Positions 1 to 8,209 of a stretch of DNA of 64,000 nt are shown here, one piece after another. The DNA is from Rhodococcus sp. G-MC3. GTDB taxonomy: Bacteria > Actinomycetota > Actinomycetes > Mycobacteriales > Mycobacteriaceae. Under the pieces are notes generated by a model. That model did not search any database. It saw only the letters and a list, made by a program, of their open reading frames with translations, and was not told where the DNA came from. Positions within the stretch are counted from its first letter, which is position 1, and every line of letters begins with the position of its first letter. The DNA lies in the NCBI RefSeq assembly GCF_030063335.1, contig NZ_JASISW010000017.1, forward strand, positions 1-64,000, read 5' to 3'. The translations under genes and the position numbers were made by a program.

Positions 1-2
1 GC

Positions 3-131
3 ATCCACAACGAAGGCTGGGACATCACCCTCGGAGCAGACGGGCACCCCACCGTCATCCCACCCGCCACCGAAGACCCACAACGACAACCCAGACCCAG
101 CTACCACCGACAACGAAAACCCGCCGCTTAG
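3..131 (+). CDS. C-terminal end of a DUF222/HNH endonuclease (13E12-type), partial
   Basis: The reading frame is open from the window edge and ends in TAG at 129-131, giving the last 42 residues of a protein. The fragment reads IHNEGWDITLGADGHPTV and then a proline, glutamine and arginine-rich tail. This is the usual ending of actinobacterial DUF222 proteins, whose HNH nuclease domain closes with a histidine/asparagine motif followed by a low-complexity tail. Everything upstream lies outside the window, so the active site cannot be checked. In M. tuberculosis a 13E12 repeat gene (Rv0336) sits next to the aspC-ini region, but such genes are multicopy, so the coincidence is weak evidence of synteny. 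Confidence 0.7.
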   Translation: MHNEGWDITLGADGHPTVIPPATEDPQRQPRPSYHRQRKPAA

Positions 132-327
132 AACGATATCGAGGTCTGGCTCAGCCGAGTCGGCACTCCGCCGAGCGGTTGAGCATCGGACGGTCGAACT
201 GTTGGCCGCCCGCACAGAGGCGTTACATCGCTCCGTCGACCCGCCAGTTCGAGCTGCGCCGTCGCTGACCAGGTCGCATACTGGTTCGACACAAAACCGG
301 GGCGGGCAAAATCAAGGGGCGAACGAG

Positions 328-840
328 ATGGCGAAACTACTGAATGGCGGCGCTCTGATCGCCTTGTCGATAGCGCTCGCGTGCGGCGGATGCTCGTCCG
401 ACAGCAGCGAAAACGCCTCCGGTCCATCGCCCGCCGCAACATCGGCTTCAGACGCAGGTGGTGTGGAAACCGAAGCGGCCCAAGCCGAAGACGTATCGGG
501 TGGCGGCGACTTCTGCACGTTGTACGCCACACGAGTTGCGCAAGGGCTCGTCGACATCCGAAACGCCGAAGCCGGCAATGTCGAAGACCAGACTCAGATC
601 GCCGAAAGGTTGGCGGCGGAGGCCCCTGTCTCGCAGAGCCAACTACAGGCCGTGGCGCCACCGGAGCCGCTCGCGTGGCTACAGGAAATGGAAGAAGCCG
701 ACGCCAAAAGCGCGGCAGGTGATTTCAGTGCGCTCGACGCGACTTTCGGCAACCTGGGACTACTGACAGACTGGGCCATCGCGAACTGCGACGCCGAGTA
801 CACCGCCATCTTCACCGAATACAAAACGATCATCGGCTGA
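328..840 (+). CDS. putative lipoprotein, 170 aa
   Basis: The ATG at 328 follows a purine-rich AAGGGGCGAACGAG stretch and begins a clear signal peptide: Lys at residue 3, a hydrophobic core, then LACGGC followed by a Ser/Asp-rich linker. An upstream in-frame ATG at 202 would add 42 residues with no signal character and is rejected. After the linker the mature protein has a folded region of about 110 residues with two cysteines (in GDFCTLYATR and in NCDAEYT) that could form a disulfide outside the membrane. It resembles in layout the lipoprotein at 2795-3370, which has the same GGGD(F/L)C start to its mature domain. Function unknown. Confidence 0.75.
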   Translation: MAKLLNGGALIALSIALACGGCSSDSSENASGPSPAATSASDAGGVETEAAQAEDVSGGGDFCTLYATRVAQGLVDIRNAEAGNVEDQTQIAERLAAEAPVSQSQLQAVAPPEPLAWLQEMEEADAKSAAGDFSALDATFGNLGLLTDWAIANCDAEYTAIFTEYKTIIG

Positions 841-854
841 TTGCGACGGGGTGA

Positions 855-1187
855 TCAAGCGCCGAGTTTTTCGTCGACCAACTCTTTGGCGTCCTTCAAT
901 CCCAGTCCTGGATATTGCTCGCGCAGGAGCTTGATCGCCGGAATCCGACTGTCGGTTGCGGCGATTGCCGCAGCGACAGCGTGATCGGGCACTGCGTCTG
1001 GGGCAAGCGGTTCCGGCGCCACCGGCTTGGGACGCAGCCAGTCGACCAGCAGGATCGCCGCAAGGCCGCCGAACGCAACCTTGTACCAACTATGGTCGGC
1101 AACAGAGCCGACCAGCGTAAATGCGATGCATAACGCAACAACAACAGCTACGACGCGCTTGACGATCACACGTCGGCGGTTGGTCAC
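855..1187 (-). CDS. membrane protein with a C-terminal ribosomal L7/L12-like domain, 110 aa
   Basis: It starts at GTG (1187). The N-terminus is basic and is followed by two hydrophobic segments (about residues 11-30 and 36-48), then a proline-rich linker. The last 35 residues (IPAIKLLREQYPGLGLKDAK and then ELVDEKL) match the helix-turn-helix of the ribosomal protein L7/L12 C-terminal domain, where the GLGL(K/R)(D/E)AK motif is characteristic. Family knowledge: small actinobacterial membrane proteins carrying this fold are common and uncharacterised; in the ribosome this surface binds translational GTPases. Whether the domain here contacts ribosomes or is simply a protein-binding module is unknown. 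Confidence 0.7.
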   Translation of the reverse strand: MTNRRRVIVKRVVAVVVALCIAFTLVGSVADHSWYKVAFGGLAAILLVDWLRPKPVAPEPLAPDAVPDHAVAAAIAATDSRIPAIKLLREQYPGLGLKDAKELVDEKLGA

Positions 1188-1222
1188 CGATCGACTCTAG
1201 CAACGTGTGCGTCAAGACGGCC

Positions 1223-1351
1223 TCACAGCTTGCCGGTGACCGCGGCCAATGCGAGCACAGCGGCGAGAACGACCATCAACGCTGCGAAACCGGCGAGTTG
1301 GAGTGGATGAGTGGCTCCAGGAGGCCGAGGAGTGGTTCGTCTGATCTTCAC
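1223..1351 (-). CDS. possible small single-pass membrane protein, 42 aa
   Basis: A GTG at 1351 opens a 42-codon frame ending in TGA at 1223-1225. The product has a basic, proline-containing N-terminus (KIRRTTPRPPGATH) and one hydrophobic helix of about 22 residues (AGFAALMVVLAAVLALAAV), closing with TGKL. The composition is what a real small membrane protein would have, and the frame lies in an otherwise empty interval. There is no convincing ribosome-binding site, so the call is tentative. Confidence 0.4.
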   Translation of the reverse strand: MKIRRTTPRPPGATHPLQLAGFAALMVVLAAVLALAAVTGKL

Positions 1352-1500
1352 GCCGTCATAATGCCTTACAAGTTCCTTGCTTGCTCAGCCTGCCAGAGCA
1401 ATGAACGGGACGGTGTATATAAAACGAATTAGTAGATGTGGTCTGTTTCACGCTCGACCGCACTTGGTACCACCGTCGCCCAATCAGCGAGTCGAGTGCC

Positions 1501-2097
1501 TCAACCGCCGGAGCTACCCGTGGAAGGGAGCGGGTTGGGAATGATCTGGAAGCCGGGGGGTGGGCAGTAAGTGTGCTCGCACAGGTCAAGGCCTTGGCCG
1601 TCGAGGTTGGGCACGGCGTCGGGATTGACGAAGATAATCCCTCCCGGCGACGTGCACGACACGGCCCCACACGTCGTCCCCAGAGGTAGCCCGCGTGAAT
1701 CCACAGGGTTGGGCGGTTGCATTACCGGTTCGCTCGGTTGCGTCACGGTTTCGCATTCGGTGCACAGTGACGGCGCCGGGACATAGGGAACGAGAGGAGC
1801 TCGGGGTGCGACCGGAACTTCGGGAACGGGCGTCGACACGTAGACCGTGCTCGCTATGGTCGGTTCCAGGGGCGGGACCGGGCTGGTCGAGGCGGGACTC
1901 GGAGGGATCGTCGACGCGGCCACCGAAGTTGCGGACACCGAGGTCGGCGGCGGCCGGCCGGCGGTACTCGACTCCAAAGAAGTGGGCTGAGCGCCCTTGT
2001 CGGTCCCTGACGTGCACCCGGACAAGGCGGCCGCAGTCACGATCAGCGATCCGAACAACAGAAGGCGAACGCTGGCACCGGTCGAACTGAATGACAT
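1501..2097 (-). CDS. putative proline-rich lipoprotein, 198 aa
   Basis: The ATG at 2097 is preceded by GGGAGG at good spacing, so the 19 extra residues available upstream are not used. A signal peptide leads into the lipobox LSGC, followed by a Ser/Thr/Pro-rich stretch of about 80 residues that probably spans the cell wall. The C-terminal half contains six cysteines (in LCTEC, TTCGAVSC and LCEHTYC contexts), suggesting a small disulfide-stabilised extracellular domain. No family was recognised. Confidence 0.75.
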   Translation of the reverse strand: MSFSSTGASVRLLLFGSLIVTAAALSGCTSGTDKGAQPTSLESSTAGRPPPTSVSATSVAASTIPPSPASTSPVPPLEPTIASTVYVSTPVPEVPVAPRAPLVPYVPAPSLCTECETVTQPSEPVMQPPNPVDSRGLPLGTTCGAVSCTSPGGIIFVNPDAVPNLDGQGLDLCEHTYCPPPGFQIIPNPLPSTGSSGG

Positions 2098-2794
2098 ACG
2101 CCCTCCCTGTCGCCAGGTTGTGTGCTGCTCGTCGTGATGTGCATCGACTCGCAACCTCGATCCAGCTACGGAACCGATCGTTACGGTACGGCCACGCTAC
2201 CTCATGGGTGTAGCCAATCATGAACTCCGCGTTGCCGTGAGGTACGCGACGCGGCCAGATGGCGGCGTAACCGACCGAACCGGCTGATTGCCGCGAATTA
2301 ACCAGTCGCGAAGATTGATTCGCGGTCATTTTACGAAAACAAGCACGTGTGCAGCGCCTCTCGGCCGGCGCAACTCCGATCCTGCTCAGCGTCAGTGCTT
2401 CTGCCGACCCGTCTACAGCGCACTCGGTCTGCAGTGCAATGGAATACCGGATGGGCACGAGTATCAACCCGGACCGTCCCCGCCGGGAAATACTGCGAGA
2501 TAGGGGATCTGCTGCCGGGAAGCGACGACGGCAGACGCGTGGTCGCATGGGTCCGGCATCACCACATCGGGCTCGAACGTCCGGACACGTCAGCCGTCGC
2601 CGGAAGCGCTGCGGCGGTGTTGATCAGGCCGGCAAGCTCAGCTTGCACAGCGCGCATACGGATTTTCCCGCTCGACGGTTCGTATCGCAGTGTCCTCCTG
2701 GCTGCGTCGACGAGCGGAGGAGTGGGCCGAGATGCGCCTCTCCGCCGCTCGCGGATCGCCATACGTGCTGGTTTTCGAGAAGCTCCGTCGGGAC
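2098..2794. other. about 700-base interval without a supportable gene
   Basis: Several overlapping frames are open here on both strands, but none combines a ribosome-binding site, sensible composition and a recognisable motif. The best is a 67-codon leftward frame at 2559-2762, rich in arginine and without any domain. The interval may contain a decayed gene; nothing more can be supported. Confidence 0.5.
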
Positions 2795-3370
2795 TCAGCC
2801 GGCAGGCGCGGGCGTGGCCTCCTGCGAGGCCGGATCCTGCTGGGCCGGATCCTGTTGGGGAACTTCCTGCAGCTGCGGGTCCTGGCTCTGCTGCTGCATC
2901 TGCTTGGCGAACTCGCAGTTCTGCTGCGCATACGTATCGATACGACTGCTCGCGTCACGCGCAGCAGTAATGCTCGCGACGTCCATCGAGGCCTGGGTCT
3001 TCGTCTGGTATTCCTCGAGCGAGGTAGTTCCGTTGACCAGTTCGGTGACCTTGGCGCTGGCGTCGCGCACCGTCGTGAGATCCGCCGCGATGTCCGGATC
3101 CGCCGCCGCGATGGCTGGGTCGTAGTGCTCGGGCAGACCCTTGCCGTAGTCGGACAACACCGTTTGAAATCCTGCCCAATCGGCAGGGTCGATCGCCGTG
3201 TTGGACTGCGATTCCATCTCGAACTTGGAAATGTCCTCCAACTGCGCGCAGAGGTCACCGCCGCCGGCGGCGTCGGAACTCTCGTCCGACCCTTCGTCCG
3301 CCCCGCAGCCGGCGAGCCCCATGGTGAGGGCGGCGGCGATGACGACGATCGAGCGAGCTGAGGGCTTCAT
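2795..3370 (-). CDS. putative lipoprotein with glutamine-rich tail, 191 aa
   Basis: The start ATG (3370) is preceded by GGAGAA. The N-terminus is a typical lipoprotein signal with lipobox LAGC at about residues 19-22, then an acidic Ser/Asp linker. The mature domain (about residues 38-150) begins with GGGDLCAQLEDIS and has a second cysteine near residue 152 (QQNCEFA). The last 40 residues are Gln/Pro-rich with QDPAQQDPASQ-type repeats. Its layout parallels the lipoprotein at 328-840, suggesting one loose family of surface proteins. Role unknown. Confidence 0.75.
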   Translation of the reverse strand: MKPSARSIVVIAAALTMGLAGCGADEGSDESSDAAGGGDLCAQLEDISKFEMESQSNTAIDPADWAGFQTVLSDYGKGLPEHYDPAIAAADPDIAADLTTVRDASAKVTELVNGTTSLEEYQTKTQASMDVASITAARDASSRIDTYAQQNCEFAKQMQQQSQDPQLQEVPQQDPAQQDPASQEATPAPAG

Positions 3371-3470
3371 ACGGGTAATTCTCCAAACTGACGAGCGTGC
3401 AGGTCGCTCCCCACAGTCACAGTTCGGTCCGTCGATGTCGAGTTGGGTGCCGCTGGCCTGTGAATTGTCA

Positions 3471-3530
3471 CCACCTGCCCGTGCGCGTTTAAGTACACAG
3501 GAGGGGCGTCAGCCGCGCACGGGCAGGTGG
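3471..3530. repeat. long perfect inverted repeat, extragenic palindrome
   Basis: Two 17-base arms (3471-3487 and 3514-3530) are exact reverse complements around a 26-base loop. The left arm and adjoining loop (CCACCTGCCCGTGCGCGTTT and on) are nearly identical to sequence at 39862-39887, so this is a dispersed element, not a gene-specific terminator. It lies between the divergently oriented lipoprotein and the gene at 3578. Confidence 0.8.
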
Positions 3531-3577
3531 GCCAGGCCTGGATTGAGTACCGCTCGATTCGAACGTATGGTCGAACA

Positions 3578-3922
3578 ATGAGGGTGAACGGATCGAGCAG
3601 CGGAGTGGATCCGCGCCGCCGTCCGTTCAAAGTGCTGACGCCTTCGGTGAAGGTTCTGATCGATCTGTCGATCCTCTACCCGCAGCCTCCACACCACAGT
3701 GGCAACTACACGGCGGAGGGGTTCGACGTTCGCGCGGTCGTGCCCGGCGACCTCAGTGAATGGTCCATGACGGTCGACGGCGACTGGATCGGCCGCGTCA
3801 CTTACCAGTTGATGTCGAAGGATCGATGCGAGACGGTCACGCACTGGGTACCGAGCCGCGTACTCAAGCCGCTGCGGTCACGAGCACGCACTCGCGACGT
3901 AGACGAGGTAGGCCCAGAGTGA
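3578..3922 (+). CDS. conserved-looking hypothetical protein, 114 aa
   Basis: The ATG at 3578 is preferred over an upstream one at 3527 because the latter lies just after the inverted repeat and adds residues unlike protein. The product is a basic cytosolic protein with several aromatic and tryptophan-containing beta-strand-like segments (LSEWSMTVDGDWIGRVTYQLM). There is no signal peptide, membrane helix or motif that identifies a family. It is convergent with the lipoprotein that ends at 3927, only four bases away. Confidence 0.55.
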   Translation: MRVNGSSSGVDPRRRPFKVLTPSVKVLIDLSILYPQPPHHSGNYTAEGFDVRAVVPGDLSEWSMTVDGDWIGRVTYQLMSKDRCETVTHWVPSRVLKPLRSRARTRDVDEVGPE

Positions 3923-3926
3923 TCTG

Positions 3927-4502
3927 TCAAGACACTGCGACAGTGAGGGTCGGCGGATCCTGCTGCGACGTCACCGTGAAATTGGGCCGATCGGCCGAAG
4001 TTCCGATGAAAGCCTGCGTGACGCCGCTCGACGGCTCCGCAGTCTGGAACGATTCCACTCCGGTGTGCATCGAATCCAGCACCGTCGGCCGGACGGTCGA
4101 GCCGGGCTCGGGGGATGGCGACGAGATCAGATCGAGCTGCAGAATCGACGTGCCGGGTACATCGAGCGTCGCGTTGTCGCCATAGGTCACGGCGGCGTCG
4201 ACGTAGTGGCCGACATAATTGACCACGCCGTCGCCGAAGAACGTGAATACCACTCCGCCCCGGTCCATTCTGACGTCAGAGATTCCGAACGGACCAGGTG
4301 GCGTCGTGGTGGCGGGTATGCCCTGAGGTGAGGGAGCAACCTCGGGAACCGGTGAACCGACGGTGAACGATCCCGATGCGATACGAACGTCGTCCACCGT
4401 CTGGGGAGCAGTGGACTGCGTGATGGTCTCGGTCGTGTCCTCGGTACTGCAAGCGGCGAGCAACAGGCCCGCCGCACACAGCAGCGCCACCCCAGTTCGC
4501 AT
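3927..4502 (-). CDS. lipoprotein with AMIN-like domain, 191 aa
   Basis: The signal peptide ends in lipobox LAAC (residues 15-18). After a Ser/Thr-rich linker the sequence GISDVRMDRGGVVFTFFGDG followed by NYVGHYV has the pattern of the AMIN-like domain found in many actinobacterial lipoproteins (a beta strand with D-R-V-V-F-x-F, then a Tyr/Val strand). Family knowledge: AMIN-type folds bind cell-wall polymers in other proteins, but this variant has no proven ligand. It is divergent from the MFS transporter starting at 4544, so the 41 bases between them must carry both start signals. Confidence 0.7.
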   Translation of the reverse strand: MRTGVALLCAAGLLLAACSTEDTTETITQSTAPQTVDDVRIASGSFTVGSPVPEVAPSPQGIPATTTPPGPFGISDVRMDRGGVVFTFFGDGVVNYVGHYVDAAVTYGDNATLDVPGTSILQLDLISSPSPEPGSTVRPTVLDSMHTGVESFQTAEPSSGVTQAFIGTSADRPNFTVTSQQDPPTLTVAVS

Positions 4503-4543
4503 GGGGACGAGGGTATACCGACCGGCAATGAGAGAATGATTCG

Positions 4544-5890
4544 GTGAAAACCGGCGAGCAGATCGTTCAGGAACTCCCCTGGAAATGGGCGGTTCAGGGC
4601 CGCATCTTCATCATCGGCGGCCTCGGCTTCATGTTCGACGCCTGGGACGTGGCACTCAACGGATTTCTGACGCCACTGCTCGGCGCATATTGGGATCTTT
4701 CGCAGGCCGAACGAGGACTCGTCGCCACCGGCAACCTCATCGGCATGGCGGTGGGAGCCGTCGTCTGGGGAACCATTGCGGACCGGCTCGGCCGCAAGCG
4801 CGCGTTCACGCTGACGCTGCTGATCTTCGCGTTGTTCTCCATCCTCGGGGCGTTCTCGCCGAACTTCGAGCTGTTCGTACTTCTTCGTTTTTGCGCGGGA
4901 TTCGGACTCGGAGGGTGCATTCCCGTCGATTACGCACTCGTCGGTGAATTCTCGCCGCGCCGGATTCGCGGAAAAGTGCTGTCTGCCATGGATGGATGGT
5001 GGCCCATCGGAGCGACCATCTGCGGCGTCGTCGCGACGCTTCTCGTTCCGATCGACGGTGACATCCGATGGCGAATCATGTTGCTGTTCATGATCTTGCC
5101 CGCGCTCCTGCTGTTCTGGGTGCGACGCGGGATCCCTGAATCGCCGATCTATCTGGCCAATGTGGGCCGTGATGCCGAAGCGCGTGCGGTCATCGACGAC
5201 ATGGTCACCCGCACGGGCGCCGAGCCGCAGCAGTACGCGATTGCCGCGCAGACGACGGTCAAGAGCGGGCTGAAGTCCGTATGGAGTTACAGCCCTAGGA
5301 TCACCTCGACGGCATGGCTGCTCTTCGTGTCCATCCTGCTGCTGTACTACGCGGCACTGAGTTGGATGCCGTCGATCCTTCGCCGCGAGGGGTACGACGA
5401 TTTTGCTGCGTTCGCCGGCACGACGCTGATGACCGCCGTCGGCATCCTCGGAGTCGCGGTGTCGGCGTACCTTGTGGAGGTCGTCGGGCGGAAATGGGTC
5501 ATCGGGATCTCGGGCCCGATCGCAGGCGGCGCGCTGGTGCTCTTCGCCGTGATGCTCGACGTCGGATCCGGTGCGCTTCTGTGGCTCGCGGTATTCGGGT
5601 TCGTCATCCAGATCGCGATACCGGTCCTGTACTGCTACGTCTCCGAGCTCTACCCGACGCCTTTGCGGGCGTCGGGATTCGGCTACGCGTCCTCGGTCAG
5701 TCGCGTCGCCACCGGCTTCGCGCCGCTGCTCTTCGGGTCGGTGATGTGGCCGGTCCTGGGGCTCCCGCTCACCTTCGCGATCGTCACCGGATTCGTCGTG
5801 TTCGCTGTGCTCTGGATGGCCTACGCGGCGCCGGAAACCAAGGGACGTGCACTCGACACTCTGACCGAGGAACCTGCGCCGATCAGTTGA
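4544..5890 (+). CDS. MFS transporter, metabolite:H+ symporter type, 448 aa
   Basis: A GTG start at 4544 follows GAGAGAA. The protein has the twelve-helix plan of major facilitator permeases. It has the signature GTIADRLGRKRAF between helices 2 and 3, the aspartate in FMFDAWD in helix 1 and a related GRK motif (EVVGRKWVIG) in the second half. The D-W-D signature in helix 1 and the RFCAGFGLGGCIPVDYALVGE segment resemble the metabolite:H+ symporter and sugar-porter-like families that import aromatic or organic acids. Length is normal. The substrate cannot be read from sequence and no catabolic gene lies beside it. Confidence 0.85.
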   Translation: MKTGEQIVQELPWKWAVQGRIFIIGGLGFMFDAWDVALNGFLTPLLGAYWDLSQAERGLVATGNLIGMAVGAVVWGTIADRLGRKRAFTLTLLIFALFSILGAFSPNFELFVLLRFCAGFGLGGCIPVDYALVGEFSPRRIRGKVLSAMDGWWPIGATICGVVATLLVPIDGDIRWRIMLLFMILPALLLFWVRRGIPESPIYLANVGRDAEARAVIDDMVTRTGAEPQQYAIAAQTTVKSGLKSVWSYSPRITSTAWLLFVSILLLYYAALSWMPSILRREGYDDFAAFAGTTLMTAVGILGVAVSAYLVEVVGRKWVIGISGPIAGGALVLFAVMLDVGSGALLWLAVFGFVIQIAIPVLYCYVSELYPTPLRASGFGYASSVSRVATGFAPLLFGSVMWPVLGLPLTFAIVTGFVVFAVLWMAYAAPETKGRALDTLTEEPAPIS

Positions 5891-5986
5891 ACGACGCTGC
5901 CGCGAACGAACAGGTTTCGGCTACCGAAAATGGGGTATTCGACTGGTCCGCGGTAGCCGAGACTCGGCTACGGGGAGGGGATTGTG

Positions 5987-6187
5987 ATGCGTTTCGTTAC
6001 TTTGATCGTCTTGGTCTGGCTCATCATCGGCGGAGTCGCGGTGTTCCAGCGCGGATACTTCGACAGCGCCCCCGAGAACTGCGCAGGCATCGGGACCATC
6101 GCTTTGACCGTCGTTGCGGGGCCGCTCAACTACGTGGGCGTGAACCCAGAAGTCAAGGACTGCAACCTTCCGGAACCGAGCCAGTAG
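5987..6187 (+). CDS. small membrane protein, 66 aa
   Basis: The ATG at 5987 is preceded by GGGGAGGGG. A GTG immediately before it (5984) is also possible and would add one residue. One hydrophobic segment at residues 4-20 (VTLIVLVWLIIGGVAVF) is followed by a short extracytoplasmic or cytosolic part with two cysteines (PENCAGIG and VKDCNLPEP). Residues 36-51 are also fairly hydrophobic, so a second helix is possible. The type is common in Rhodococcus and Mycobacterium; no function is known to me. Confidence 0.65.
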   Translation: MRFVTLIVLVWLIIGGVAVFQRGYFDSAPENCAGIGTIALTVVAGPLNYVGVNPEVKDCNLPEPSQ

Positions 6188-6199
6188 CTCTCAGTTCAC

Positions 6200-6248
6200 C
6201 ATGAGTGGTCCGTGGCAACGCTCGAACCGTTGCCGCGGACCACTCATG
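6200..6248. terminator. strong stem-loop, 21-bp arms
   Basis: Arms 6200-6220 and 6228-6248 pair over 21 positions with one G-U wobble around a 7-base loop. It lies 13 bases after the stop of the small membrane protein. There is no uridine run, as is usual for actinobacterial stem-loop terminators. Confidence 0.75.
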
Positions 6249-6417
6249 CGTGTGCGGACCGCGGCCTACTGACCTGCGCCGGTGCAGGGGTTGGGGCATC
6301 ACATCGGCGACGACCGAAACGAACATCAGCGCAACAATCGAAATTCACCCGTCGACGGTGGGGTGACGTTCGTCGCTGGGCGAGGCACGTGAGTTGCTCG
6401 CTGCCTACTCTTGACTG

Positions 6418-6987
6418 GTGATCCGCCGGAACTTCCTCGTCGCGCTGGCCATGGTGCTCCCGGTTGTCCTGGTGTCGGTGGTCGGCATCGGCGGGTACCT
6501 CACGTTCACGAAGGCGACCGTCGACACGGTCGCCAAGGCCGACGCCATCATCGTCCTCGGTGGTGAACACGACGGCCGCGAGGCGTACGGCGTCTCCCTC
6601 GCCGAACAGGGCGTCGCGGACACCGTCGTTCTGTCCGATCCGTATGGCAAGTCGGATGCCGTCATGAAGAAGTACTGCGACACTTCCACCGCCACGTACA
6701 CCGTTCTCTGCGAAAAACCGGATCCGAGTACGACGCGCGGCGAAGCTATCTTCACCCAGCAGCTCGCGCAGGAACGTGGTTGGACGCACGTGGTCGTGAT
6801 CAGCTGGCGCTACCACCTTCCGAGGGCCAGACACATCTTCGCCCAATGCTTCGACGGGCAGGTCACGATGGAAGCAGTGCCGCGCACATACAACTTCTCG
6901 CTCGTGTACTGGGAGTACACCTACCTCTATCAACTGGGCGGCTTCGCCAAAGCTGCAGTCCAGGGCGACTGTCAGAACTTGCGGTGA
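6418..6987 (+). CDS. YdcF family (DUF218) protein, 189 aa
   Basis: It starts at GTG 6418. A membrane anchor at residues 6-30 precedes a DUF218 domain recognised by DAIIVLGGEHDGRE near residue 42, the central TRGEAIFTQQLA, and VVVISWRYHLPRARHIF near residue 127. In the family these strands and loops form the Rossmann-like pocket; members include the E. coli envelope proteins SanA, ElyC and YdcF. The likely location is the membrane with the domain outside. The last 16 bases overlap, tail to tail, the end of the fluoride-channel gene on the other strand. Confidence 0.85.
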   Translation: MIRRNFLVALAMVLPVVLVSVVGIGGYLTFTKATVDTVAKADAIIVLGGEHDGREAYGVSLAEQGVADTVVLSDPYGKSDAVMKKYCDTSTATYTVLCEKPDPSTTRGEAIFTQQLAQERGWTHVVVISWRYHLPRARHIFAQCFDGQVTMEAVPRTYNFSLVYWEYTYLYQLGGFAKAAVQGDCQNLR

Positions 6988-7334
6988 AGCGTCAGGCCTG
7001 CGCTGTAGAGCAGGAAACCGAACATCGCGCACGCGACGCCGCTCACCACGCACGCCGCCAAGAACGTCAGACCGGCGCGGTAGCGGCGCTCGCGCAACCG
7101 AGTCACCGTCACCCACGCAACGGACGACATCGGGGCCAGAGCGCCGAGGAATCCGAAGCACACCAACCCGGTGAACCACTGGGGCGGCGACGCAGCGGTG
7201 ACGAAACCGAGCAGCACGCACGTGCCGCCCGTCAGCATGAGAACCCGCCTGGCGTCGGTCACGGCCTGCGTCACCGCGTAGTGAACGAGCGCCCCGCCCG
7301 CCCCACCGGCAGCGATGAGTAAGACCAGAATCAT
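6972..7334 (-). CDS. crcB: fluoride channel subunit FluC/CrcB, second of a pair, 120 aa
   Basis: A four-helix hydrophobic protein of the length expected for Fluc subunits, beginning MILVLLIAAGGAGGALVHYA. The G-G-A-x-G-A-L-V-x-Y motif in helix 1 is the relaxed version of GGxxGAxxRY, with His in place of Arg. The usual helix-3 signature GFxTTFSTF is barely recognisable here. It overlaps the other subunit by four bases. Family knowledge: actinobacteria and Gram-positive bacteria often make heterodimeric fluoride exporters from two adjacent crcB genes, in which one partner may carry degenerate pore residues. Confidence 0.85.
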   Translation of the reverse strand: MILVLLIAAGGAGGALVHYAVTQAVTDARRVLMLTGGTCVLLGFVTAASPPQWFTGLVCFGFLGALAPMSSVAWVTVTRLRERRYRAGLTFLAACVVSGVACAMFGFLLYSAGLTLHRKF

Positions 7335-7705
7335 CGCGCTGCTTCCGTCGGTCGCGTGACCAGCGCACCGACTGCCAGCGCGAGAACGGCGACAACGGGC
7401 GTCACGACGATGTAGACCACCGACTTCCACGCGCCGTCGAAGGTCACGCCCTGCAGCGCGTAGAAGCTGAATGTGGTGAAACCGCTGGCGAGGCCGATGA
7501 CGGCCGCGCGGACCGTGGCGGCTGCCCGCCCCGACAGGTAACCGAGTGCCGCGCCGAGCAGCACGCACCCGAGAACATTGATCCCGAACGTATTGATGAG
7601 AAGCCACTTGGGAGAGTCACGCCAGTGCCAGATCTCGTAGCGCACGACGGCTCCGAGCGCACCCCCGAACGCCACCGCCGCGCCAGTGGGCAGAGGTATC
7701 GGCAT
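7331..7705 (-). CDS. crcB: fluoride channel subunit FluC/CrcB, first of a pair, 124 aa
   Basis: This copy carries the canonical motifs: FGGALGAVVRY in helix 1, INTFGINVLGCVLLG in helix 2 and SGFTTFSFYALQG in helix 3, which includes the phenylalanines and threonine that line the pore. I place the start at the ATG at 7705, giving the usual family length. A GTG at 7744 would add 13 residues, and neither has a strong ribosome-binding site. It is translated first and overlaps the second subunit by four bases. I looked for a fluoride riboswitch in the upstream leader and found none. Confidence 0.85.
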   Translation of the reverse strand: MPIPLPTGAAVAFGGALGAVVRYEIWHWRDSPKWLLINTFGINVLGCVLLGAALGYLSGRAAATVRAAVIGLASGFTTFSFYALQGVTFDGAWKSVVYIVVTPVVAVLALAVGALVTRPTEAAR

Positions 7706-7807
7706 CACCGGGCCGAGCCTATCGGCCACCGAGGCCGACGGCACTGCCGAAGAGTCGAGATCACACCGTATGCAGGCCGCAAGTTCGCTCCGGTATGTTT
7801 AGCAACT

Positions 7808-8188
7808 GTGACGCTAGAAGAGTCAGGGATTGGCCCGCAACATTTCGACGTGACCGTGCACTGGCAGGACGACACGGTGATCGTCACTGTCTCAGGCGAG
7901 TTGGATCTCGTCACCGCGCCGCAGTTGTCCGAGTCGATGGAGTTGGTGCTGGGGAAGCATCCGACCGGTGTGGTGATCGACCTGTCCAAGGTTGGATTCC
8001 TCGCCTCCGCCGGGATGTCCCTCCTGGCGTCGACGCATCAGAAGATTTCTGGCACGACGGGATTCGCGGTGGTCGCGGATGGTCCAGCCACTGGTCGTCC
8101 GCTGACGTTGGTCGGACTGGATCAGGTATTCGGAATCTTCGCCACAGTCGACGAAGCGCTCGCTGCGCTACAAGCGGGTAGTTCCTGA
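7808..8188 (+). CDS. STAS-domain anti-sigma-factor antagonist, 126 aa
   Basis: It starts at GTG 7808; the upstream extension of the frame lies under the fluoride-channel gene and is not used. The STAS fold is seen as VIVTVSGELDLVTAPQLSES followed by VVIDLSKVGFLASAGMSLL. The serine in FLASAGMS is at the position phosphorylated in SpoIIAA and RsbV. The gene is followed 21 bases later by a RsbW-like ATPase, the usual partner that both phosphorylates the antagonist and sequesters a sigma factor. No sigma-factor gene is adjacent, so the target is elsewhere or the pair signals differently. Confidence 0.85.
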   Translation: MTLEESGIGPQHFDVTVHWQDDTVIVTVSGELDLVTAPQLSESMELVLGKHPTGVVIDLSKVGFLASAGMSLLASTHQKISGTTGFAVVADGPATGRPLTLVGLDQVFGIFATVDEALAALQAGSS

Positions 8189-8209
8189 ACTTTCGGGTAT
8201 GACGAACTC

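Noticed and set aside
2347..3125. Overlapping rightward frames of 207 and 258 codons
   Set aside because: They run into the antisense of the lipoprotein at 2795-3370 and show no domain, signal or start site.
7706..7808. Fluoride riboswitch upstream of the channel pair
   Set aside because: The leader is short and I could not recognise the conserved pseudoknot elements.
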